A DNA stretch of 64,000 nt from JACVRW01 sp963811055 (lineage in GTDB: Bacteria > Actinomycetota > Thermoleophilia > Solirubrobacterales > Thermoleophilaceae), in contig CAWEPQ010000016.1 in assembly GCA_963811055.1 (NCBI GenBank), positions 203,463 through 267,462 on the forward strand, given 5' to 3'. Positions 8,502 through 16,170 of this stretch are shown one piece after another. Within the stretch, counting starts at the first letter, position 1, and each line of letters begins with the position of its first letter. Made by a program: the position numbers and the translations under genes. The notes beneath the pieces were generated by a model. That model made no database searches and had not been told where the DNA came from. It was given only the letters and a program-made list of their open reading frames with translations.

Positions 8502-8899
8502 TTCGACGGCGCCTCGCGCGGCGCGTAGCGGTGGTGCAGCATCAGCGAGTTGCCGTCCGGGTCGGAGAAGAACGCCATGTGGCAGACGCCGGTGTCGAAG
8601 GTGTCCCCGAAGAAGGTGACGCCACGCTCTTCCAAGGCGGCGCGGGCGGCCTCGACGTCGTCCACGTGCAGAGCGAGCGGGTTCTTGTTGGGGCTCAGAT
8701 CCCCCACACCCATCTTCACCGGGTCCATCAGGTTGAGCGTGACCGTGCCGGTCTCGAACTCGGCGAAGTTCCGCTCCGGCTTGTAGACCGACTGCCGCAG
8801 GCCGAGCGTCTCGCGGTAGAACTCGGCGGACACCTCGAGGTCCGCCGTGGGAATCGCTACGAAGTCGATTCCGGTGACCAGTTCCTGAGTGGTGGACAT
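8498..8899 (-). CDS. VOC family (glyoxalase/bleomycin-resistance-like) protein
   Basis: 133 residues from ATG at 8899. The paired beta-alpha-beta-beta-beta units of the vicinal oxygen chelate fold are visible: TGIDFVAIPTADLEVSAEFY at the start and ALHVDDVEAARAALEERG in the second half, ending with FFSDPDGNSLMLHHRY. It may be a dioxygenase, epimerase or binding protein; metal ligands cannot be assigned with confidence. The frame stays open far upstream antisense to the next gene, but only this segment shows family features. It is divergent from the oxidoreductase at 8927. Confidence 0.85.
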   Translation of the reverse strand: MSTTQELVTGIDFVAIPTADLEVSAEFYRETLGLRQSVYKPERNFAEFETGTVTLNLMDPVKMGVGDLSPNKNPLALHVDDVEAARAALEERGVTFFGDTFDTGVCHMAFFSDPDGNSLMLHHRYAPREAPSN

Positions 8900-8908
8900 G
8901 GCCTCGAA

Positions 8909-8916
8909 TCTATAGC
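8909..8916. promoter_or_regulatory. Candidate shared -10 element of a bidirectional promoter
   Basis: The 27-bp gap between the VOC ATG (8899) and the oxidoreductase ATG (8927) contains the palindrome CTATAG (8910-8915). Read rightward it gives TATAGC (8911-8916); read leftward it gives TATAGA (8914-8909). Each ends 9-10 bp from its start codon, so both transcripts would be nearly leaderless. There is no room for two separate promoters inside the gap. Confidence 0.4.
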
Positions 8917-8926
8917 GTCGCCGACC

Positions 8927-10603
8927 ATGGTGACGACGGACGAGGTCGCCGCCGTCCCGATCTTCGCCGCGCTCGGTTCGGCTGAGCGCGAGCGGCTCGC
9001 GCGGGCGGCCGCGGACATCACGCTCACGCCTGGCGAGTACGCGGCGCACGAAGGCGGCGAGAGGGCGCTCTTCGCGCTGCTCGAGGGTCGCATCGAGGCG
9101 GTCAAGCTCGTGGACGGGATCGGGCGGGTGGTGGGCGAGCGGCAACCCGGTGACCTGTTCGGCGAGGTGCCGATCGTGCTCGGCACGGTGTTCCCCGTCG
9201 GCTTCCGAGCGGCAGAGCGGTCGCGCGTCATGCGCATCGAACCGGGCGACTACCACGCGATCGCCGCCATCCATCCCGATCTCGGCAAGGAGGTGGGCAA
9301 GCTCGCGGCCAACCGGATGGGAGGGGCACGCGGGCTCCAGGGCATCGCCGCCGAGCCGCCTCCCCCCCGCGCGATCGTGGTGGGGCATCGCTGGGACGCG
9401 TCGTGCGCGGAGCTCCGGCACTTTCTCGACCGCAACCAGATCAGCTTCAAGTGGCTGACGCCCGACGCGCCGGATGCCGCCGAGGTCTGGGGCGGCCCGC
9501 TGCCGGCCGACGACGACTGCCCGACGATCCGTGTGGTGGACGGGAAGACGGTGGTGAGGCCGCAGCTGCGACGCGTGGCCGAACTGCTGGGGCTGGCCAC
9601 GGACGCCGACGCCGCCGAGTACGACGCCGTGATCGTGGGCGCCGGCCCGGCGGGCCTGGCCGCGGCCGTGTACGGCGCGTCGGAGGGCCTGCGAACCGTC
9701 GTGGTCGAGCGCGAGGCGCCCGGCGGCCAGGCCGGCACTTCCTCGCGAATCGAGAACTACCTGGGCTTCCCGGCGGGCGTCTCGGGCGACGAGCTGGCCA
9801 GCCGCGCCCTGCAGCAGGCGTGGCGGCTGGGCGCCGAGATCCTGGTCACCCGCTCGATCACCCGCATAGATACCGCCACGCGGCAGGTGCACCTCGACGG
9901 CGGCGACGTCCTGCGCGGGCGCACGATCATCCTCGCGTGCGGCGTGGCGTGGCGGCACCTGTCCATCGACGGATTCGACCGGCTCGCCGGCAAGGGGATC
10001 TCCTACGGCGCGGCGCGAAGCGACGCGGCAAGCACCCACGGCCTCGATGTGCACATCGTGGGTGCCGGCAACTCGGCAGGGCAGGCGGCCGTGTTCTTCT
10101 CCACACATGCGAAGAGCGTGAGCATCCTCTGCCGCGGCGAGACGCTCGAGAAGAGCATGTCGCGGTACCTGATCGAGCAGGTCGCGGCCCGTCCCAACAT
10201 CCGCACGCTCCCCCGGACGGAGGTGGTGGCCGCCCACGGTGACGAGTCGCTCGAGGCGATCGAGATTCACGACAACGCGACCAAGGAGACCACTCGGCTC
10301 GACTCGGGCGGGCTGTTCATCATGATCGGAGCGGACGCGGAGACGGCGTGGCTGCCGCCGGAGATTGCCCTCAATGAGCGCGGGTACGTCCTGACCGGCT
10401 CCGAGCTGCGCGCCGGCGGCCATTGGGAGCTCGAGCGCGACCCCTACCTGCTCGAGACAAGCGTTCCGGGCGTCTTCGCGTGCGGCGACGTCCGGTTCGG
10501 CCCCGTGAAGCGGGTGGCCGCCGCCGTGGGCGAGGGCAGCATGGCCATCGCCTTCGTGCACCAGTACCTCAAGCAGGCGGAGGCCGACGGCGACCGAGCC
10601 TGA
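8927..10603 (+). CDS. Cyclic-nucleotide-binding / thioredoxin-reductase-like FAD oxidoreductase fusion
   Basis: 558 residues in three parts. Residues 1-130 form a cNMP-binding (CRP-type) domain (FAALGSAERERLARAA, QPGDLFGEVPIVLG). Residues about 145-215 are a glutaredoxin/thioredoxin-like fold (IVVGHRWDASCAELRHFL). Residues about 225-555 are a thioredoxin-reductase-type flavoprotein with GAGPAGLAAAVYGASEGL, GAGNSAGQAAVFFS and a C-terminal FACGDVRFG. The redox CxxC of true thioredoxin reductase is absent: the corresponding stretch reads CGVAWRHL. Electrons may pass to the internal glutaredoxin-like domain or another acceptor. The domain order is known in Actinobacteria, but the function is not established. 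Confidence 0.85.
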   Translation: MVTTDEVAAVPIFAALGSAERERLARAAADITLTPGEYAAHEGGERALFALLEGRIEAVKLVDGIGRVVGERQPGDLFGEVPIVLGTVFPVGFRAAERSRVMRIEPGDYHAIAAIHPDLGKEVGKLAANRMGGARGLQGIAAEPPPPRAIVVGHRWDASCAELRHFLDRNQISFKWLTPDAPDAAEVWGGPLPADDDCPTIRVVDGKTVVRPQLRRVAELLGLATDADAAEYDAVIVGAGPAGLAAAVYGASEGLRTVVVEREAPGGQAGTSSRIENYLGFPAGVSGDELASRALQQAWRLGAEILVTRSITRIDTATRQVHLDGGDVLRGRTIILACGVAWRHLSIDGFDRLAGKGISYGAARSDAASTHGLDVHIVGAGNSAGQAAVFFSTHAKSVSILCRGETLEKSMSRYLIEQVAARPNIRTLPRTEVVAAHGDESLEAIEIHDNATKETTRLDSGGLFIMIGADAETAWLPPEIALNERGYVLTGSELRAGGHWELERDPYLLETSVPGVFACGDVRFGPVKRVAAAVGEGSMAIAFVHQYLKQAEADGDRA

Positions 10604-10627
10604 CGGGGACGCCGCTCCTTGAGCGCT

Positions 10628-11008
10628 TCAGGCGCCGGCGGGCTGGAAGAGCTCGATCGGGTTGGCCGCGGGGTCCTCCAGCAGGATCTGGCTCCCGCCC
10701 CTCCCCGTGACGATCTCGTTGCGGAAGCGGGCTCCGGCCGCCCGCAGCGACTCGACCTCGCGCTGAAGGTCTGTGACCTCGATCTGGAATCGATTCCAGC
10801 CGCCGGGCTCGGGACCGCGGCCATCTGACATGGGCTGTCCCGCGCCGCCCGCGCCGGGCTGATTGAGCAGCAGCCGCAGGTTGCCCCGCGAGAGCACCGC
10901 AAAGCCCGGTCCCGGTCGCATCTCGACGTCGAAGTCCAGATGCTCGACGTAGAAGGCAACCGCGGCGTCGACGTCGTCGTTGATGTAGCGAACGCTGACC
11001 GTCGTCAT
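10628..11008 (-). CDS. VOC family protein, probable MarR target
   Basis: 126 residues. Vicinal oxygen chelate fold: SVRYINDDVDAAVAFYVEHL at the N terminus and FQIEVTDLQREVESLRAAG in the second module, ending LLEDPAANPIELFQPAG. The E of NPIELF is a usual metal ligand. These proteins often confer resistance to reactive or antibiotic compounds. It is divergent from a marR gene, with the MarR-like palindrome between them, so regulation by that MarR is likely. Substrate unknown. Confidence 0.85.
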   Translation of the reverse strand: MTTVSVRYINDDVDAAVAFYVEHLDFDVEMRPGPGFAVLSRGNLRLLLNQPGAGGAGQPMSDGRGPEPGGWNRFQIEVTDLQREVESLRAAGARFRNEIVTGRGGSQILLEDPAANPIELFQPAGA

Positions 11009-11041
11009 TTCGTCCTCCGCCCTTCGAAGTATGCTTTCCGT

Positions 11042-11068
11042 GAAACTGTTTATATCATGAACAGTTTC
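11042..11068. promoter_or_regulatory. MarR operator, perfect inverted repeat
   Basis: GAAACTGTT and AACAGTTTC form a perfect 9-bp inverted repeat with a 9-bp spacer, TATATCATG, that contains a -10-like TATAT. It lies in the 82-bp gap between the divergent VOC and marR genes, 22 bp before the marR GTG. Size and symmetry suit a MarR dimer that would block both promoters. Confidence 0.75.
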
Positions 11069-11090
11069 GTGAGCGCGGTACTATCGACAG

Positions 11091-11582
11091 GTGTCCGGAG
11101 AAACGCCGAGCGCGCAGGCGTCCCCGGCGCGGGGCCTGAGCCGGCGCGTCGGCTTTCTGCTGGCCCAGCTCGGCACCCATGCGCACCGGCAACTTGCCGA
11201 ACGGCTCGCCCCACGCGACCTCCACCCCCGGCACTTCGGAATGCTCAGCCACCTCGCCGCCTCCGAGGGCCAGTCGCAGCAGGCGCTCGGCAACGCGCTG
11301 GGGATCCACCGCAGCGCGGTGGTCGCGCTCGTCGACGACCTCGAGCAACGCGGGCTCGCCGAGCGGCGCCGTGACCCCGTCGACCGGCGCGCGTACACGC
11401 TCTACCTGACGCCCGCCGGGCGCGACCTGCTTGCCGACCTCGAGCGCATGGTCGACGACCGCGACGTCGAGCTGCTGTCTGCCCTCAATGCGTCAGAGCG
11501 CTCGCAGCTCATCGCGCTCCTGCAACGCGTGGCCAAGTCGCAGGGCCTCACGGCCGGCGTTCACCCGGACCTGGAGCCGTAG
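11091..11582 (+). CDS. MarR family transcriptional regulator
   Basis: 163 residues, GTG start. The winged helix is clear: the recognition region QSQQALGNALGIHRSAVVAL is followed by the wing RRRDPVDRRAYTLYLT. The flanking helices form the dimer interface. It is divergent from the VOC gene at 10628 and shares the intergenic palindrome 11042-11068 with it. Typical MarR proteins are released by phenolic or oxidant ligands; the ligand here is unknown. Confidence 0.9.
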   Translation: MSGETPSAQASPARGLSRRVGFLLAQLGTHAHRQLAERLAPRDLHPRHFGMLSHLAASEGQSQQALGNALGIHRSAVVALVDDLEQRGLAERRRDPVDRRAYTLYLTPAGRDLLADLERMVDDRDVELLSALNASERSQLIALLQRVAKSQGLTAGVHPDLEP

Positions 11583-11589
11583 CCGGGCG

Positions 11590-12225
11590 CTATTGCGGCG
11601 AAGGAAAGATCGACTCGGTGCGGCCGGTGCGTTCCTCGAGCAGGCGGTCGGCGTAACGGAGCAGAGCAACGAGGGAACCGAGAGCCGCGACGCCGCCCAC
11701 GCCAGCGGCGACCCCAAGTGAGGCATCGGCGATCGCACCGAGCGCGATCGCGATCGCGCTGCCACCCACCACGCTGTTGACCACGGCGACGACCGTTGCG
11801 AACGTGAAGAACTGCTTTCGCCTCTCGGGCGGCACCGCGGCGTTCTCGAAAACCCCTCGTCCGTCGTCGTGTCCGGAGAGCAGGAAGAGCTTTGCCTGGT
11901 CGCCGGCAATCTGCTTGTAGTAGTTGCGGATCCGGTTGATCGCGACGCCATAGCGGAAGTCCTCGGCACCGCACTCGACCACACGAACGAAGGTGAACAC
12001 CCCGAGCACATAGAGCGTCGGGAGCACGGTGAGGGCGAAGACATCGAAGGCGGTGCCGACCTGCGATGCCTGGCCGATGAACCCCAGCGCGACCAGGGTG
12101 CTGGAGACCGAGAGTATGTAGAGCGAGGCGCGGGAGGCGCTCTCGCTCGCGGTCTGCGAGCGGGCGCCCTGGAGGGTGAAGTGCTCGGTGGTCAGAGCGG
12201 TCAAAAGCTCATGGCGGTCCGCCAT
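11590..12225 (-). CDS. Hypothetical four-helix membrane protein abutting ssrA
   Basis: 211 residues from ATG at 12225. An N-terminal soluble helix (MADRHELLTALTTEHFTLQG) precedes two membrane helices (LYILSVSSTLVALGF; FALTVLPTLYVLGVFTFV). A soluble segment containing RIRNYYKQIAGDQAKLFLL follows, then two more hydrophobic helices and a charged C terminus. No catalytic motif is recognised. The start codon lies 2 bp beyond the predicted mature 3' end of tmRNA, so it has no room for a separate promoter or ribosome-binding site outside the tmRNA gene. It may be expressed from the ssrA precursor. Topology resembles small effector-type membrane proteins, but no family is asserted. Confidence 0.75.
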   Translation of the reverse strand: MADRHELLTALTTEHFTLQGARSQTASESASRASLYILSVSSTLVALGFIGQASQVGTAFDVFALTVLPTLYVLGVFTFVRVVECGAEDFRYGVAINRIRNYYKQIAGDQAKLFLLSGHDDGRGVFENAAVPPERRKQFFTFATVVAVVNSVVGGSAIAIALGAIADASLGVAAGVGGVAALGSLVALLRYADRLLEERTGRTESIFPSPQ

Positions 12226-12227
12226 AG

Positions 12228-12595
12228 TGGAGACGGTGGGAATCGAACCCACGTCCGCGGGCGCGTAAGAGGCAGCTTCTACGAGCGTAGCCGGCTCTCT
12301 GTGTCTCGCCTCCCGATCGCCGTGCCGGCGGGGTAACGGGTGGCCAGCCCTCTTAGTGTCCCCGCCCCGTCGAGGGCAAGCGCGGCGGGTGAGCCCGTTT
12401 TCTTATGCCGGGTCCTCCGCCACGGAGCCGAACGGAGGCCGACAGCTCATCAGCCTAGGTTTTAGTTAGGCCGCGAGCGCGAATTCGTGATTACGATCCG
12501 CACTTATGGTTTTCCCGGTGGTTTAACGAGGCCTACCGGGGACCTCGACTCGCAACTGCCTCCACGGAACGTCCACGTCGAAGCCTGTCGTCCCC
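12228..12595 (-). ncRNA. ssrA: tmRNA (transfer-messenger RNA)
   Basis: About 368 nt. The 5' end GGGGACG (12595-12589) pairs with the 3' strand CGTCTCC (12235-12229), including one G-U pair, to form the tRNA-like acceptor stem. The T-arm GTGGGTTCGATTCCCAC is canonical and the 5' domain shows GGCTTCGACG. The tag frame at 12501-12466 reads ADRNHEFALAA then TAA. The discriminator is A at 12228, and no CCA is encoded. It tags nascent peptides on stalled ribosomes for proteolysis, with SmpB (encoded at 22.4 kb) as its partner. One-piece, not permuted. Confidence 0.95.
12466..12501 (-). other. tmRNA tag-peptide reading frame
   Basis: Eleven codons plus TAA encode ADRNHEFALAA. The C-terminal ALAA matches the protease-recognition end of bacterial tags. 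The resume codon is GCG (Ala), preceded by ATAAGT, fitting the conserved upstream determinant. Confidence 0.9.
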
Positions 12596-12640
12596 TGGAA
12601 GCTGCTCTTCAAGGGTAGTCGACGTTGCCACAATTGAGGC

Positions 12641-13486
12641 ATGGAGTCCTCGCTCTACACCCCGCGGCTCGAGCCGGCGACACCGCCCGTGCCACCGCAG
12701 GAGGACCGGCGCCCGCCGTGGCGGCGGGTCCTCGGCTGGCTGGGCGCGGGCGCGCTGGTGGCGTTCAAGTTCGCCGCAAAGCTCAAGGGCGTCCTTCTTC
12801 TCCTCCCGAAGATCAAGATCCTCACCACGTCGGGCACGATGCTCGTGTCCGTCGCGGCCTACGCGCTGATCTGGGGGTGGCGCTTCGCGGTCGGCTTCGT
12901 GCTCCTCCTCTTCATCCACGAGATCGGACACGTGATCCAGCTCCGGCGCGAGGGCATTCCGGCGAGCGCACCGATGTTCATCCCGTTCCTCGGCGCGGTC
13001 GTGGCGATGAAGGCGCTGCCCAAGGACGCCGGTGCCGAGGCGCGTGTGGGGCTTGCGGGCCCTGTGCTCGGGTCGCTGGCAGCTCTCGTGCCGCTCGCGA
13101 TATACGGCCTGGGCGGCAGCGAGCTGTTCCTGGCGCTCGCCTACGTGGGCTTCCTGCTGAACCTCTTCAACCTGCTTCCCGTGCTGCCGCTCGACGGCGG
13201 ACGCGCGATGGCGGCCCTGTCCCCCACGCTCTGGTTCGTGGGATACGCGTTCCTGATCGCGGCCACCGTCCTGTTCCCCAACCCGGTGCTGATCCTCGTG
13301 CTCCTTCTCGGCGGGCTCGAGACCTGGCGGCGATGGAAGGAGCGCAAGACACCCGAGGCGCGCGCTTTCCATCAGATCCCGAGGCGCACACGCGTCCTGG
13401 TGGCGGTCGTCTATCTCGGCCTGGCGCTGGGTCTCGCCGTGGGCGTGGACCTGACGTTCATCGAGCGCGATTTCGGCGACGTCTAG
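12641..13486 (+). CDS. Site-2 protease family membrane metalloprotease (M50)
   Basis: 281 residues with several membrane helices. The zinc site HEIGH is at residues 93-97, and the second motif NLFNLLPVLPLDGG supplies the third ligand (Asp, about 185). This places it in the SpoIVFB/YdiL-like branch without a PDZ domain. Such enzymes cleave transmembrane substrates, for example anti-sigma factors. It is divergent from ssrA and just upstream of the PspC-domain genes, suggesting an envelope-stress role; that link is inferred from position only. Confidence 0.85.
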   Translation: MESSLYTPRLEPATPPVPPQEDRRPPWRRVLGWLGAGALVAFKFAAKLKGVLLLLPKIKILTTSGTMLVSVAAYALIWGWRFAVGFVLLLFIHEIGHVIQLRREGIPASAPMFIPFLGAVVAMKALPKDAGAEARVGLAGPVLGSLAALVPLAIYGLGGSELFLALAYVGFLLNLFNLLPVLPLDGGRAMAALSPTLWFVGYAFLIAATVLFPNPVLILVLLLGGLETWRRWKERKTPEARAFHQIPRRTRVLVAVVYLGLALGLAVGVDLTFIERDFGDV

Positions 13487-13579
13487 GCCGATCCCCTAGG
13501 GGCCATTCCGAATTGGCAGGCTGTCGCGCAGGCGGCAGTCTCGTGGCGAGACAACGAACCGCCATCGGAGGATCGACCC

Positions 13580-14698
13580 ATGGAAGCGAACGACACGCAG
13601 CAGGACATCACGCCCGGCCCCCGCAAGCTCCTCCGCTCTCGCGAGGATCGCGTGATCGGCGGCGTGTGCGGAGGCCTCGGCCGCTACTTCAACGTGGACC
13701 CGATCCTGTTCCGGATCGGCATGGTCGTGCTGGCATTCCTGGGCGGGGCGGGGCTGCTGCTCTATCTCGCCGGGCTCCTGCTGGTCCCCAGCGAACCGGC
13801 CGTACCGGGGGCGGAACCGGCTCCCGTCAGCGGGCGCTCCGTGCCCGTCGTGATCGGCGTGGTGGTGCTGCTCGTAGTCGCCTGGCCCTTTCTACTCGGC
13901 GGTGGCGTCATCGCTGCGGCCGTTCTCGTGCCCCTCTCAGCCCTCGCTATCACGGGTGTTCTCGTATGGTGGCTCGTCTCGGGAGAAGGCCCCTCAGGCG
14001 AACCGCGCGAAATCGCCCTTCGAGCGGCGCTCGGCGTCGGAATCCTCATCCTGTCGTTCGCCATCGCGCTCGGCGGAGCGATAGCCGCGGCGGCGGGCGG
14101 CAGCACCGTGGTGGCCATCGCGCTGATCCTGGCGGGCCTCGCGATCGTGGCGGGCGCCTTCGTGCGCCCGGTTCGCTGGCTCATCCTGCCCGCGGTGCTC
14201 CTGGGGCTGTCCAGCGGCAGCGTGGCCGCCGCCGACATCTCGCTCGAGGGTGGTGTGGGCGAGCGCAATTACCGCCCGGCCTCGATGAGCGACCTGCACG
14301 ACCGCTACGAACTCGGGGTGGGCGAACTGGACATCGATCTACGCGATCTGAAGCTCCCGCCCGGGGACACGCCGCTCGAGATCGATCTGGGGGTCGGCGA
14401 CGTGCGGCTGGCTGTGCCGACGGACGTGTGTGTGGCCACCGACGCTCGGATAGGCATGGGCGAGGCGAAGGTGCTCGGCCGCTCGAACGCCGGCGTCGAC
14501 GTGACCTTCGAGGAGCATCCGGTGGCGCGTCCGTCCGCCAGCCGGCTCGTGCTGGACGCGCAGATCGGCCTCGGAGCGCTCGAGGTGCGCGACGCCGACG
14601 ACCTGCCGTTCAACTTCGACGGCTTCGACCGCCACTTCAATGGCGTGGACACCGGGGCGACGGGCAACGCCGCCTGCAGGGAGCGAAGCGATGGGTGA
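13580..14698 (+). CDS. PspC domain / LiaF-like membrane protein
   Basis: 372 residues. An N-terminal PspC domain (LLRSREDRVIGGVCGGLGRY) is followed by several membrane helices, then a soluble beta-rich C terminus from about residue 225 (LHDRYELGVGELDIDLRDL) resembling the cell-wall-active antibiotic response domain of LiaF. LiaF-type proteins restrain a partner sensor kinase. A PspC-fused histidine kinase and a LuxR regulator lie just downstream, giving a LiaFSR-like arrangement. The ribosome-binding site CGGAGGA lies about 8 bp upstream of the ATG. Confidence 0.85.
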   Translation: MEANDTQQDITPGPRKLLRSREDRVIGGVCGGLGRYFNVDPILFRIGMVVLAFLGGAGLLLYLAGLLLVPSEPAVPGAEPAPVSGRSVPVVIGVVVLLVVAWPFLLGGGVIAAAVLVPLSALAITGVLVWWLVSGEGPSGEPREIALRAALGVGILILSFAIALGGAIAAAAGGSTVVAIALILAGLAIVAGAFVRPVRWLILPAVLLGLSSGSVAAADISLEGGVGERNYRPASMSDLHDRYELGVGELDIDLRDLKLPPGDTPLEIDLGVGDVRLAVPTDVCVATDARIGMGEAKVLGRSNAGVDVTFEEHPVARPSASRLVLDAQIGLGALEVRDADDLPFNFDGFDRHFNGVDTGATGNAACRERSDG

Positions 14699-14873
14699 CC
14701 GGCGGCCCGACCTCGCCTCGCTCGTGGCCGGCCTGGCCGTCCTGCTGGTGGGGATCCTGCTGCTCCTGGACGACAGCGACGCGATCGACCTCAGCTTCGC
14801 CGTCTTCGCTCCCGTGGCGTGCGCCGCCACGGGAGCGATCCTGCTGACGGCCGGATTGAGCCGGCGCGAGTGA
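14691..14873 (+). CDS. Small two-helix membrane protein
   Basis: 60 residues from ATG at 14691, overlapping the end of the PspC/LiaF-like gene by 8 bp. Two hydrophobic helices are visible (LASLVAGLAVLLVGILLLL and FAVFAPVACAATGAILLTAG) with a short acidic loop between them. It lies between the LiaF-like gene and the sensor kinase, so it probably belongs to the same operon and may modulate the module. No family is recognised. Confidence 0.7.
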   Translation: MGDRRPDLASLVAGLAVLLVGILLLLDDSDAIDLSFAVFAPVACAATGAILLTAGLSRRE

Positions 14874-14898
14874 CCCGCGCTGGAATGATTGGGGCTCG

Positions 14899-16170
14899 AT
14901 GACGAGCCTCGCCAGCGACGCCCGGCCGCGGCTTCGCCGCGATCGACCCGGCGGTTGGATCGCCGGCGTCTGTGCCGGCATCGCACGACGCACCGGGGCG
15001 GACCCCGCGCTCGTGCGACTGGCGTTCGTGATAGCCACCGCGGCCGGCGGGCTCGGCGCGGCCCTCTACCTGCTGGCCTGGCTCGTGGTCCCGGCCGGCG
15101 ATGCCGGCTCGGTGGAGCCCCATGCCCCGTCGAGCGTCCGCGCGTCGGTCGAGGTGGCCGTGGGCAGCGGGCTGCTCCTCCTCAGCGCCCTCCTCACGTT
15201 CCGGGCACTGGGACTCTGGTTCTCCGACGCCATCGTCTGGCCGGTCGTGCTGATCGCGACCGGCGGGGTGCTGATCTGGCGCCAGTCGCTCGGACAGGCG
15301 GAGACGCCCGAGCCCTCGAGCCGCCCACGCCCCTCGCCGTCGGCGCCGGAGCGCGCCGCCACGGCGGCCCGGGACCCCGCCCAGGCCGCCCGCACCGCGG
15401 TGGCTGTGTCGCGCACCGGCGTGGGCGTGGCGCTCGTGATCGCCGCCGGTCTGGCCTTCCTCCAGGCCACCGGAGCACTGAACGCCGCCAAGGACGTGCT
15501 GCTCGCCGCCTTCGCGGTGGTGGTGGTGCTCGGCGTGATCTTCGGCCCATGGATCGTGCGCCTGGTGCGCTCGCGGGCCGCCGAGCGCTCAGAGCGAATC
15601 CGCTCACAGGAGCGCGCCGAGGTGGCTGCCCACCTGCACGACTCCGTGCTCCAGACGCTGGCAATGGTGCAGCGCCGCGCCGACGAGCCGCGTGAGGTGG
15701 CCTCCCTGGCTCGCCGCCAAGAGCGCGAGCTCCGCGCCTGGCTTGCCGGGAGGCCCGCTCCGGAGCAGGCCGCCAGCCTGGGCGCCGCGCTCGAGGCAGC
15801 CGCCGCGGAGGTGGAGGATCGCCACGGCGTGCCGGTCGAGACCGTGGCGGTGGGCGACGCGACGCTCGATCCGGCCGCGGAGGCGGTGCTGGCCGCGGCT
15901 CGCGAGGCCATGACCAATGCCGCCAAGTTCGGCGGCGGCTCGACCGTGGACGTGTTCGCCGAGGTGTCGCCCGAGCGGTTGAACGTGTTCGTGCGCGACC
16001 GCGGCCCGGGCTTCGACATGGCGCAGGTGCCGGCCGACCGGCGTGGCGTGCGCGAGTCGATCGTTGGACGGATGCGCCGGCACGGCGGCCGGGCCACGAT
16101 CACCAGCGCACCCGGCTCGGGTACCGAGGTTGAGCTGCTGCTGGAGCGCCAGGGGCGTGAGGGCTCATGA
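14899..16170 (+). CDS. PspC-domain sensor histidine kinase
   Basis: 423 residues. A PspC domain (RPGGWIAGVCAGIARRTG) opens the protein and membrane helices form the sensor part. A HisKA_3-type dimerisation segment has the phospho-acceptor in AAHLHDSVLQTLA (around residue 245). The ATPase shows NAAKFGGGSTVDVF and RDRGPGFDMAQ. Fusion of PspC to a NarL-type kinase is a known actinobacterial design for sensing envelope stress. It overlaps the response-regulator gene by 4 bp (ATGA). Confidence 0.9.
   Translation: MTSLASDARPRLRRDRPGGWIAGVCAGIARRTGADPALVRLAFVIATAAGGLGAALYLLAWLVVPAGDAGSVEPHAPSSVRASVEVAVGSGLLLLSALLTFRALGLWFSDAIVWPVVLIATGGVLIWRQSLGQAETPEPSSRPRPSPSAPERAATAARDPAQAARTAVAVSRTGVGVALVIAAGLAFLQATGALNAAKDVLLAAFAVVVVLGVIFGPWIVRLVRSRAAERSERIRSQERAEVAAHLHDSVLQTLAMVQRRADEPREVASLARRQERELRAWLAGRPAPEQAASLGAALEAAAAEVEDRHGVPVETVAVGDATLDPAAEAVLAAAREAMTNAAKFGGGSTVDVFAEVSPERLNVFVRDRGPGFDMAQVPADRRGVRESIVGRMRRHGGRATITSAPGSGTEVELLLERQGREGS

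Noticed and set aside
8900..10561. A very long open frame on the minus strand opposite the cNMP/TrxR fusion.
   Set aside because: It is a compositional shadow of a GC-rich gene: low-complexity Arg/Ala/Gly/His-rich translation without domains. Only the last 133 codons (VOC gene) are real.
12228..12302. A tRNA gene on the minus strand, suggested by the GGTTCGATTCC T-arm.
   Set aside because: There is no anticodon arm at the right distance; the 5' acceptor strand lies about 360 bp away and a tag frame is present, so this is tmRNA.
12533..13372. A 279-codon open frame antisense to the site-2 protease and running into ssrA.
   Set aside because: It overlaps the tmRNA 5' domain and encodes a Glu/Arg/His-rich chain with no recognisable fold.
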